15,420 nt of DNA from DATKMG01 sp035541995. Lineage in GTDB: Bacteria > Acidobacteriota > Terriglobia > Versatilivoradales > Versatilivoraceae. Shown here in pieces: positions 7,264 through 14,060 of this stretch. The notes below the pieces were generated by a model that saw nothing but the letters and a program-made list of their open reading frames with translations, did not search any database and was not told where the DNA came from. The first letter of the stretch is position 1; every line of letters begins with the position of its first letter. The position numbers were made by a program, and so were the translations under genes. The stretch is from contig DATKMG010000700.1 of NCBI GenBank assembly GCA_035541995.1, positions 1 to 15,420 on the forward strand, written 5' to 3'.

Positions 7264-8712
7264 CTATTGAGGAGCCGAGGCCTGACGTGCCAGTTCCACG
7301 CCCTTGGTGGTGACATAATACTTGGACAGCATGTTAGGTTTCTCCCATGATGGAAGGGACCGAGGGTTCTTCAGAAACAGCAAGAATTGCTTAACTACCT
7401 GTCCAAATTGGGCTTCGTGTCCTACTCGGAGATTGTCAGGAATGCGGATCCACAACTCACCGCCACGGTCTTCGACTGCCATTCCCGGATACCTCTCCTG
7501 AAGCACACCAATCCTCTTCTTCAAAGCCGCAAGTACCTGCTCCTTAAGACTCAGGTCATTGGGAACCACGTACACTTCAGGCCGGTAATTCTGTTCCCTC
7601 CCCTGTCGCAATTCGATGTGTGATCGGGAGCCGCGGAAGACGGATCGATAACTATCTCCGACTCCCGGAGCTGCCTCGTAGTTCCAAATCACATTCAATT
7701 TGACGTGAATGCCCCGCAGTGTATAGGAGACAAGGTTATTGCAATAATACTCCAAATGATCACTTTTGACATTGGACAGGAGGTTTGCGGGGAACTCAGT
7801 ATCTCCGGTCACCCTCTGGAATTCGGCTTTGGTCAAAAGCGTTGGCCATCGCTTTGAGGCACCAAATTGGATGTCACGGTGGTAATCAATCTTTTGTTCG
7901 GGAAAGAGGGACCATTGGACCAGGTCGACCAGGTGAGTGCCAATGTCGGACAGGCCTTCCCCCTGCTGGCTGATATCGAAGAACCAGACGGGACGAAGGA
8001 GTGGAATACCCGCCACGTTTTTCATGAGGTAGTGCACACTCTCCATGAATACTCCCGGTTCCTGCTCTCTTCCCGGCAGAGTTTCCCCGAAAATGCCAGG
8101 ATCATTGACCAGTTCCTTTTGAAGAATGAAGGTGATTTCGAGCCGCTCTGTCATGATGTCATAAGCAACGATTCCATGCTCCTCGGCTGCAGTGAGCACA
8201 GCCTCGAGTTTCGGCAGATTTGAGCTCTCAATAATCCAAGGCTTGTCGGCCAGCACATGATAGTTCTCGTGGATACACGACCCAATCTGAGCAATCTTGT
8301 CCCGATTGCGACCAGACAGTACGACAACGTTGCCTCGATGTTGTTCCAGCATCCGTTCAAAGAAATCAGGCCCCGTATAGATCTCCAGGTTCCAGCTGGT
8401 GGGATTGTCCTTCCGTCTATTGAATTGGGTAATTCGATTCAGGTGGGCTATCAGATCTGGTCCCAGGGGTGCGTAAATTGCGACCTGACTGGAGACGCCC
8501 GGCAACATTTCCTTTTGAAGGAGCGCCGCATGGAAATGCCCGGGATCGAGGGCGATCAATCGCACGTCGTCAGTCGAGCCTTTCTTGCCTGGTTCCTGTG
8601 AGGCCACCAGGAATCCCATCAGAACCATTATCCCCAGGCAAGCGAGTACGACCGTACTCCTTCTCAGCCGATCAAACGGGGGTCGGAACCTGCGCCCACC
8701 CATATGGTTCAT
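7264..8712 (-). CDS. Membrane-anchored Gfo/Idh/MocA-like oxidoreductase with degenerate dinucleotide loop
   Basis: This is a 482-residue protein of the 'putative oxidoreductase C-terminal domain' kind (PF16490-like) in the Gfo/Idh/MocA superfamily. The ATG at 8712 has GGGAGGG at about 8 bases upstream. Residues 20-40 (VVLACLGIMVLMGFLVAS) are a signal peptide or N-terminal anchor after a basic stretch, so the rest should lie outside the cytoplasm. The first beta-strand reads VRLIALDPGHFHAALLQ, where most relatives of the superfamily have a GxGxxG NAD(P) loop. A DKPW motif follows near residue 153, matching the EKP-type catalytic loop, then YDIMTERLE and GLSDIGTHLVDLVQW, equivalent to the substrate-site DxGxHxxD region. 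NAD(P) binding is therefore uncertain. The gene stands alone, with 363 bases upstream to the DUF4136 gene and the REP pair downstream. Confidence 0.85.
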   Translation of the reverse strand: MNHMGGRRFRPPFDRLRRSTVVLACLGIMVLMGFLVASQEPGKKGSTDDVRLIALDPGHFHAALLQKEMLPGVSSQVAIYAPLGPDLIAHLNRITQFNRRKDNPTSWNLEIYTGPDFFERMLEQHRGNVVVLSGRNRDKIAQIGSCIHENYHVLADKPWIIESSNLPKLEAVLTAAEEHGIVAYDIMTERLEITFILQKELVNDPGIFGETLPGREQEPGVFMESVHYLMKNVAGIPLLRPVWFFDISQQGEGLSDIGTHLVDLVQWSLFPEQKIDYHRDIQFGASKRWPTLLTKAEFQRVTGDTEFPANLLSNVKSDHLEYYCNNLVSYTLRGIHVKLNVIWNYEAAPGVGDSYRSVFRGSRSHIELRQGREQNYRPEVYVVPNDLSLKEQVLAALKKRIGVLQERYPGMAVEDRGGELWIRIPDNLRVGHEAQFGQVVKQFLLFLKNPRSLPSWEKPNMLSKYYVTTKGVELARQASAPQ

Positions 8713-9075
8713 TTAAATTCCCTCCCGGGAATCCTGGCGCTCATAGTGTTCACGTGCGTGTTGAACTAACTCTTATTCTGAAATTCGCCTTATTTCTCTT
8801 CCCCATGATAATCGATACCGTTCTTTCCTTGAGGTTTGGGAGGCAAAGAATGAAAACATTATTGCGAATCACAGACCCTCCATTCGGCAGCAACTTCTTG
8901 AGTTTGCGGGTCAGCGCACAGGAGTTGGGAAGCCAGCTACTCCATTTGGAGGGAAAGATCCTCTAGCTTCAACATTTTCCGTGTCACCGGGTGGTTCGCG
9001 TCCCAGACAAGGAACCTACCGAGCAAGTTCTGGCAATCTCCCGACACAGCAATAGACCCGGACTCCACCTTCAAT
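8713..9075. other. 363-base gap between two minus-strand genes
   Basis: No long gene lies here. It holds one small plus-strand frame with a strong ribosome-binding site (8850-8966, listed separately). On the minus strand an open stretch continues past the end of the DUF4136 gene in another frame and reads to a TAG at 8964-8966, then again to a TAA near 8886; it has no credible start. No tRNA, terminator or clear promoter was recognised. The region must carry the promoter of the oxidoreductase gene if that gene is transcribed separately. Confidence 0.4.
8850..8966 (+). CDS. Possible small ORF, 38 residues, unknown
   Basis: An ATG at 8850 is preceded by GGGAGG at a 6-base spacing, an unusually good ribosome-binding site for an intergenic frame. 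The product would be 38 residues, MKTLLRITDPPFGSNFLSLR and then 18 more, ending LHLEGKIL, with no transmembrane segment and no recognised family. The frame is also open from an upstream ATG at 8805, which has no ribosome-binding site. It is the only plus-strand candidate between 6015 and 10723 and could be chance. Confidence 0.25.
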   Translation: MKTLLRITDPPFGSNFLSLRVSAQELGSQLLHLEGKIL

Positions 9076-9642
9076 TCACCGGGCAGGTTGAGCCTTGATT
9101 GGATACTTGAGGAAGGCTTTGCTGACGACTTCCGGAATCTTCTCTTTTTGCTTTTCAGGCTTTCCGAGGTTTTTCAGTACGCCTTTGGAGGTTGCAATCC
9201 ATACCAATTTATTTGTGGAAGCGTCGGCCATTTCGATCAATAGACTACCCTCGACCACCGTGCTTGATGAAACTGCCGACCAGCCTTGGGGTATCCCCCA
9301 GTCATACCGGAGAGCTTGACCGGGCGCCACTAAGCTTCCGCTGGAAGTCACGCCCCCCAACGTTCCAAAGTAGGTCACGTAGACGCTGGGCTTATCTTGG
9401 ACTTCGGTCAAGCCTCTGGCATTCAGCTCGTGGCGGAGCGAATCCATAAGAACTGGATTGAGCTGCTCCTCGTTTCCCCCAATCATCAACAAGCCGGGCT
9501 TGAAAGCAAAGGTTCGGTATTCTGCAAATGGAGCGGCCTTGTCGACCTCCGATGTCACCTTCTGCGCAAAGATTTTCACCTCTGTGATTGATAAGAGGGT
9601 AACCACCGACAAAACGATTTTTGTTCTTAGACTTGTCTTCAC
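9076..9642 (-). CDS. DUF4136 domain-containing exported protein
   Basis: This is a 188-residue protein. I chose the GTG at 9642 because AAGGAG lies about 11 bases upstream and the product then starts with a normal Sec signal peptide (basic KTSLRTK, then IVLSVVTLLSITEVKIFA). A TTG at 9690 in the same frame would add 16 residues. The body fits the DUF4136 family: DKAAPFAEYRTFAFKPG at the start of the domain, LRHELNARGLTEV, then PSVYVTYFG, and the closing strand VEGSLLIEMADASTNKLVWIA. Members are small periplasmic or lipoprotein-like proteins of unknown function. The lipobox Cys seen in many is missing here. It is separated from the neighbouring minus-strand genes by more than 300 bases on each side, so it is probably its own transcription unit. 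Confidence 0.85.
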   Translation of the reverse strand: MKTSLRTKIVLSVVTLLSITEVKIFAQKVTSEVDKAAPFAEYRTFAFKPGLLMIGGNEEQLNPVLMDSLRHELNARGLTEVQDKPSVYVTYFGTLGGVTSSGSLVAPGQALRYDWGIPQGWSAVSSSTVVEGSLLIEMADASTNKLVWIATSKGVLKNLGKPEKQKEKIPEVVSKAFLKYPIKAQPAR

Positions 9643-9990
9643 GGGGTATTCAGCTCCTTGTTGCGGTCTTATCAGGGAAGAATACACCAAACATTTTCAC
9701 ATGAATACGTTATTTTCCGACGGTTCGTAATGGGTCAGTAAAGTGGGCGAATCAGCTTTGTCGGGAGCCAGTGTGTATGCGAAAGCGAACAACTTTTAAC
9801 TGATCTCCTCGGGGGTCTCCTTAATCTAATCAACAATCAGAGGACTCCCAACGGGGCCCCTCCGCGATGACGGAGGTATTATCAGGATTCTACCCCCGGA
9901 GACTGGGGTCTCGGTCAGAACGGTCCACAAGCCCTTGCCCTTACCGATGCAGCGCTGAAAGGGCTCGTTCAGGCGACCCCTGAAGTTTTT
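9643..9990. other. Structured 348-base intergenic region
   Basis: No protein gene is visible. Several inverted repeats cluster in the right half: CCTCCG/CGGAGG (9859-9864 with 9871-9876), ACCCC/GGGGT and GAGAC/GTCTC around 9892-9911, a tandem GCCCTTGCCCTT (9931-9942) either copy of which can pair with AAGGGC (9959-9964), and the terminator hairpin at 9968-9984. Read on the minus strand this is the leader of the DUF4136 gene. Read on the plus strand it is about 250 bases of structured sequence ending in a terminator, as a small RNA gene would. I could not match it to 6S, tmRNA, SRP RNA, RNase P or a named riboswitch. Confidence 0.4.
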
Positions 9991-9992
9991 TT
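9968..9992 (+). terminator. Rho-independent terminator, plus strand
   Basis: TTCAGG (9968-9973) pairs perfectly with CCTGAA (9979-9984) around a five-base loop CGACC, followed after one G by seven T residues (9986-9992). The T-run makes it a plus-strand terminator; read on the minus strand the hairpin is followed by CGAGCCC, not a U-tract. No plus-strand gene precedes it, which is the odd point. It overlaps the stop codon of the sugar transferase on the other strand. Confidence 0.65.
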
Positions 9993-10680
9993 AATAAGCG
10001 TTGGGGTGGTTGAATCCCCGCAGTAATGTCAGGAGGAGTATCTTGACATCTAACCAGAAGGTCCAGTTCTGGAGGTAGTAGAGGTCATGTTCCAGCCGCT
10101 TGTGGATCGAGGTATCGCCCCGCCAGCCGTTCACTTGAGCCCACCCCGTCATGCCACATTTGACCGATTGTCTCAGCACATATCGTGGCACTTTTTGCCT
10201 GAAGACTTCCACGTAATAGGGGCGTTCCGGACGGGGTCCCACCAGGCTCATATCGCCCAGCAAGACATTGACGAGCTGGGGCAATTCATCCAGGCTGGTG
10301 CGCCTCAGGAAACGGCCCAGCGGAGTAATCCGCTCATCCTGAGGGTGACTCCAGCGGGTATCACAGATCAGTTTGCAGGCAGAAATCATTGTTCTGAACT
10401 TATAAATCCAAAACCTCCGCCCGTTCCTGCCCACACGTTCCTGACTAAAGAAGACCGAACCGCCAGTGGACAACTTGATGGCTAGTGCAATCAGCGCAAA
10501 TAAAGGCGACAGTGAGAGTAGCAAAGTGAGTGAGACCACAATGTCGAAGAGCCGTTTCAAAACTAGATATTCGATCCGCCCACTCGGATAATCTCGAACA
10601 TTGAACTGAGGAATCCCCGCATAGTTACGAATATTTGACTCCGGCCCAATCATCTGTCTGTTCGCGGAAGATAACCTCAC
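9991..10680 (-). CDS. Bacterial sugar transferase, catalytic half only (undecaprenyl-phosphate sugar phosphotransferase)
   Basis: This 229-residue protein of PF02397 transfers a sugar-1-phosphate from a UDP-sugar to undecaprenyl phosphate, starting an exopolysaccharide or O-antigen repeat unit at the inner membrane. The start is GTG at 10680 with AAGGAG at 5 bases. The single membrane segment is near residues 48-68 ([21 protein letters not shown]), preceded by LKRLFD. Conserved blocks follow: [20 protein letters not shown] (93-98), the catalytic Asp131-Glu132 in [17 protein letters not shown] (144-152), [15 protein letters not shown], and the C-terminal D..YLQNW....D.KILL..T. Residues 19-45 resemble the linker that follows the CoA-binding-like domain in the long WbaP/WcaJ-type proteins, yet that domain and its membrane helices are absent. 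No glycosyltransferase, flippase or polymerase gene is next to it. Confidence 0.9.
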   Translation of the reverse strand: MRLSSANRQMIGPESNIRNYAGIPQFNVRDYPSGRIEYLVLKRLFDIVVSLTLLLSLSPLFALIALAIKLSTGGSVFFSQERVGRNGRRFWIYKFRTMISACKLICDTRWSHPQDERITPLGRFLRRTSLDELPQLVNVLLGDMSLVGPRPERPYYVEVFRQKVPRYVLRQSVKCGMTGWAQVNGWRGDTSIHKRLEHDLYYLQNWTFWLDVKILLLTLLRGFNHPNAY

Positions 10681-10723
10681 GAAGACTCCTTTTACTCCCC
10701 GTCAATTGAGATGATGGTGATCA

Positions 10724-10900
10724 ATGGAACCTCCAAGTCCTTCAGATCATCCGTCTCCCAAGCTCCCGGTATTTTATGGAATCCTTTATCTTAGTTTAGC
10801 TGTGGCTATCAAAAAAACAAGGAATTGGGAGATGAGTCAGGGAAATAATTGGCCGACTGGTGGGAAATTGTCATTGAATGGTGGTTTTGAAACTGCTTAG
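10724..10900 (+). CDS. Possible small membrane protein, 58 residues
   Basis: The ATG at 10724 opens a 58-codon frame with a weak TGGTGA-type ribosome-binding site. The product has a proline-rich start (MEPPSPSDHPSPKLP), one likely membrane segment (VFYGILYLSLAVAI), then a basic and polar tail (KKTRNWEMSQGNNWPTGG). It is divergent from the sugar transferase. No family is recognised, and its length is within what chance allows. Confidence 0.25.
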   Translation: MEPPSPSDHPSPKLPVFYGILYLSLAVAIKKTRNWEMSQGNNWPTGGKLSLNGGFETA

Positions 10901-11011
10901 CCGGACGCTCGTGAAGAAGAGTCTTGCGGCACCCCCTCCTCGACTGTATCCTGAGGATCTCTCATAGTGTGAGGAGGACACGATTGGGTGATTGGACTGC
11001 GCTGAGTGGGC

Positions 11012-11503
11012 TTAGTCGATCACAGATTGTTCTCCGTGATCGAGCAAAAGAGAGCGTCTCAGCGATTCAGGATCAAAAGCCCCATGACTGGGTCCTGACG
11101 GCTCGATCGGAGCCGGCCCATACTTCGACGTTGCAGCATTTGCTTCAAAGACATCCTCTTCATTTGGCCTCGCCGGAACGGACTGATCGGGATCTCGCTT
11201 CCGATTCTGCTAGACAACAAATAGCAACAGGAGCGCTAGGAGATTGCGTAGTGTTGAAAACTGGGTGATTGCAACTCGAGTGGAGTCACATCCGTTTTGA
11301 GCACAGAACCGATCAGTCCCTGTAACAATTCAAGCCACCAGAATACAAGCAAGCAACGCCCAACGGCGTCTTCGCCACGCCCACACCGCAAAGAGAATCT
11401 GCAGCGATAAGAGAACGGAATCCATTCTAAATACCAGGTGGACTCGAAGACTTGACTCACTATCGGCGTCGGGCGCTGCATCTGGCGGATGAGATAGTCC
11501 ACC
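11012..11503 (-). pseudogene. Possible decayed membrane-protein gene
   Basis: One minus-strand frame runs 163 codons from 11503 to a TAA at 11012-11014, interrupted by only two stops, a TGA at 11330-11332 and a TAG at 11210-11212. The pieces look protein-like: MDSVLLSLQILFAVWAW, RRRRWALLACILVA (ATG at 11423-11425), then after the first stop a second hydrophobic run TLRNLLALLLLFVV, and after the second stop 65 codons of hydrophilic sequence with NEEDVFEANAATSKYG and PESLRRSLLLDHGEQ. That order, two membrane helices then a polar tail, suggests one membrane protein disabled by point mutations. There is no homology support, and an overlapping open frame (11236-11547) in another phase is a rival reading. 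Confidence 0.22.
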
Positions 11504-11612
11504 TTATGATGGAAAATATCTAAATATCTAAGACAGGCACGCTCCAATATGTCTTCATAAAAGAGAAAGAGAGTTCCGAATGGCAGACGCTTACATCAAG
11601 GGAAACCGGCGA

Positions 11613-13301
11613 CTAACGGTCTCTGAGACTCCCGTAAATCATTTCCCGATATACTCGCTCACGTTCCAGGTCACCCATGCGAAAGTAAACATCTGAAAGC
11701 TTCAGAAGAACGCTAGTGATTCGTTTTTGTTGGCCGAGGCTCGCCTCATACCACTGCAAGGCACCTTGGATATTCCCGGAGAGGAACGCTGCATCACCGC
11801 CCCGCTCCTGCCATTTGGACGGCTCCAATTGTAAGCTCCTGAAGTGTTCAACCATCCGGGAGGCATATTGCTCTGCCTCTGCAAATCGGTCTTTCCAGAG
11901 TAGAACAAAATAATACTGTTCAGCAATGAGTGGCTCTTCTACAAGCTCGGCCCAATTCTCTGGGAATTGACCCCTGACCTCTTTGATGACGTCCGGAGTG
12001 ATCGTGCCAGTCCATAGCCGGCGGATTGACTCAGTCTCGAATTTCTCAGGGATCTCCTCGGCCGGCCTCTTAAGCCACTGTTCAGCTTCATCCAAGTTGT
12101 TCCTGGCCAAGCCAATCATGGCTGAAATGACTCCGAACCTCGGGTCTCCCTGCCAGGCAGCATAAATTTGGCTCAGGCGCAGATCAACCTCCTGCCAGTG
12201 TTGTAGCGAAACAAGCGCCAGCACGGCATATATGGAGTAAATCTTCCCCGAAGGAACGTTGGCGGAGGACTCTTCAAACAAGTTGAGCGCTCCAGTCGTC
12301 TCGCCCTTTTCCAGTCTTTTGCAGCCAATGTTCCAATCACTGATCGCTTGAAGCAGTCGGGTGCATTCCGGGGATAGTTGGCTCAGCGTCCCCGGTGGGA
12401 TCTCTTGTCCTGAGATGAGGTCACCCACGTAGCCGAGGGCCCCCTGCTGCCGAAGTACCTGGATTTCGCGAGAAAAGATCCCAAAATCCGCTAATGACAC
12501 AACAGGCAAATAGTTGGGCCTCTTGGCCGCGGATCTATGGTATTCGTTCCAGTAGTCGACAAAGAGTTTTCTACGCCCGGGAGCAATTAACGGCACATGG
12601 CTGACTTTCTCATCAACGCTCACAATTACATCGTCAACATAGTAGACCACGTTGGAAGTGTCCTCTCCCGCGTCGCCTATAAACGAGAACTTGTCTACTT
12701 TGGATCCAGGTTGACTCGCAGCATTTTGCTGACGGGCGAGTGAGAGAATCGGCTTCCGTTTTGTCTCTTCCTGAATAGCCAGGTCGTAAGTCCCCGAGTC
12801 AATGTCGTACCGAACATCAACCAGGTACCAGACGAAGGGCTTGAGCAAGAACAATTTCTTGGGAATACTGTCTGAAATCTGATAGAAGAATCCTTCTTCA
12901 GTCTTGAGCCAGAACGCAATCCCGTCCTTTCTCAATTTGAACCACTGGGGACCTGCCAGTGCGATGTTGAGTTCCTGGTAAGGATCAGTAGTTAGGAACG
13001 CAAAGTGCAAGAAGAGCTTTCCCTTGTCGCGCCGGGCAAAGTATCCCTGCAGTTCGGGGAAATCGCCATCTCCTGCTACGTCGCGAATTTCTATTGAAGA
13101 GTAGCCGCTGAATCTGAATGCCGAACTCAAGGCAACCGTTCCCTTGGCATTCTTAAATACTGCAAAGGTGTCAGGCCCGGTCTCTATGTTGTCATCGTCA
13201 AAACTGTAGCTTACGAGAATGTCCGAGGGAACCTGGGCAATGGTGGTCAAGAGTGCTAAAATCAGGAGGGTTACAATTGAGATTTGTATTCTTCTAACCA
13301 T
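11613..13301 (-). CDS. Exported LamG-like/TPR two-domain protein
   Basis: This is a 562-residue protein. The ATG at 13301 has AGGA 9 bases upstream; an ATG at 13310 directly abuts the same AGGA and is less likely. The N-terminus is a signal peptide or anchor (RRIQISIVTLLILALLTTIA). Residues of about 28-230 resemble a concanavalin A-like/LamG fold: ILVSYSFDDDN, YSSIEIRD, LFLHFAFLTTD, WYLVDVRYDIDSGTYDLAI and YYVDDVIVSV, a pattern typical of jelly-roll domains that bind sugars or peptidoglycan. The C-terminal part, about 310-560, is helical with TPR character (CKRLEKGETTGALNLFEES, FAEAEQYASRMVEHF, FLSGNIQGALQWYEASLG, YFRMGDLERERVYREM). It overlaps the HEAT-repeat gene by about 30 bases, so the two are translationally coupled and probably act together. 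No specific function can be assigned. Confidence 0.75.
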   Translation of the reverse strand: MVRRIQISIVTLLILALLTTIAQVPSDILVSYSFDDDNIETGPDTFAVFKNAKGTVALSSAFRFSGYSSIEIRDVAGDGDFPELQGYFARRDKGKLFLHFAFLTTDPYQELNIALAGPQWFKLRKDGIAFWLKTEEGFFYQISDSIPKKLFLLKPFVWYLVDVRYDIDSGTYDLAIQEETKRKPILSLARQQNAASQPGSKVDKFSFIGDAGEDTSNVVYYVDDVIVSVDEKVSHVPLIAPGRRKLFVDYWNEYHRSAAKRPNYLPVVSLADFGIFSREIQVLRQQGALGYVGDLISGQEIPPGTLSQLSPECTRLLQAISDWNIGCKRLEKGETTGALNLFEESSANVPSGKIYSIYAVLALVSLQHWQEVDLRLSQIYAAWQGDPRFGVISAMIGLARNNLDEAEQWLKRPAEEIPEKFETESIRRLWTGTITPDVIKEVRGQFPENWAELVEEPLIAEQYYFVLLWKDRFAEAEQYASRMVEHFRSLQLEPSKWQERGGDAAFLSGNIQGALQWYEASLGQQKRITSVLLKLSDVYFRMGDLERERVYREMIYGSLRDR

Positions 13302-13933
13302 CGCAGCCATTCCTGAATGCGGGCCTCCCGTTCGACAGAAGTTCCGTTGGGATTGAAGTTCTTAGTTTGGCCCGTCTGGATCTGCAATGCCAATAAGGCA
13401 ATACTTCGTACTTGGACTTTTGGATCGCCGAGGGCGCGGATCAGTCCCTCGAACAACCGGACCTTTTGTTTCTTACTTAAGTGAATCTGATCGTTGGCGA
13501 GGGCACAGGCTGCCTTGTCTCGAAACAAGGGGTTGGAATCATTTTGCATGTTGTTCAGCAAAACATCCACCACATCGTCGTCATTGCTGACTCTGCCGAG
13601 CGCCCATTGAACTTGCAAGCGCAGCTTGGGATTTTGGGTTTGGACATCCTTCATCAAGACCTTTTTGGCCTCGGATGACTTCCATCCCAACTCATAGAAT
13701 ATCCAGGCAATCGTAGCCCGCCGATCCTCGGTGGAAGATTCATAGAGTTGTGCTAATGCGGGCAGAACAGCAGGCCCGATACTTCTCAGCCCATTGATAT
13801 CCTGCTGAGTGACCAGCGCCTGGATCTTGGCATCGGGTGCCTGCATTGCTAGAAGGGTCAAGACGGAGCCAAGTGAGACGAACATTAGGAGCATGGCAAG
13901 TTTCTTCACCAGACTGAGATCGATGAAAAGCAT
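13271..13933 (-). CDS. Exported or anchored HEAT-repeat protein
   Basis: This is a 220-residue protein starting at ATG 13933, with AAGGAG 9 bases upstream. A hydrophobic segment (LAMLLMFVSLGSVLTLLAMQA, near 12-32) is a signal peptide or membrane anchor. The rest is paired helices of the HEAT type: LRSIGPAVLPALAQLYESS, NPKLRLQVQWALGRVS, DDDVVDVLLNNMQNDSNPLF, RDKAACALAN, GLIRALGDPKVQVRSIALLALQ, and a final WLRWLEEYKSQL. Such repeats are protein-binding scaffolds. Its end overlaps the start of the LamG/TPR gene, which implies a common operon. The 127-base gap to the divergent CoA-binding gene must contain both promoters; none could be placed with confidence. Confidence 0.8.
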   Translation of the reverse strand: MLFIDLSLVKKLAMLLMFVSLGSVLTLLAMQAPDAKIQALVTQQDINGLRSIGPAVLPALAQLYESSTEDRRATIAWIFYELGWKSSEAKKVLMKDVQTQNPKLRLQVQWALGRVSNDDDVVDVLLNNMQNDSNPLFRDKAACALANDQIHLSKKQKVRLFEGLIRALGDPKVQVRSIALLALQIQTGQTKNFNPNGTSVEREARIQEWLRWLEEYKSQL

Positions 13934-14060
13934 ATTGGGGCTCTCCTTGATTACGAAATCGGGGCTTACGTTTTAACTCAATACTATTAACGGTTTTTGC
14001 TTGGAATACCTTAACTTCACAGGGCATTGAGCAAAGAGGGAAGAAAGGAAGAGGTAATCA

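Larger units (their letters stand above)
10681..11612. other. 932-base gene-poor region with short protein-like stretches
   Basis: No recognised gene lies here. The region holds a 58-codon plus-strand frame (10724-10900), a minus-strand frame with two internal stops (11012-11503), and a minus-strand open frame with no start-site support at 11236-11598 in another phase. A 32-codon minus-strand stretch, ending in a TAA at 10692-10694 just before the ribosome-binding site of the sugar transferase, also reads like protein (PGAWETDDLKDLEVPL, then ITIISIDGE) but has no start codon. Together these suggest decayed genes beside the sugar transferase, perhaps the remains of a polysaccharide locus. No transposase, inverted repeat or target-site duplication was seen. 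Confidence 0.4.

Noticed and set aside
8886..9075. Minus-strand open stretch after the DUF4136 stop, reading ESGSIAVSGDCQNLLGRFLV and on to a TAG, then a further 25 open codons.
   Set aside because: It has no start codon with a ribosome-binding site and no recognisable family; possible only as an old gene remnant.
10924..11268. Plus-strand 114-codon frame starting at TTG.
   Set aside because: No ribosome-binding site, composition unlike the neighbouring genes, and it lies opposite the more protein-like minus-strand frame.
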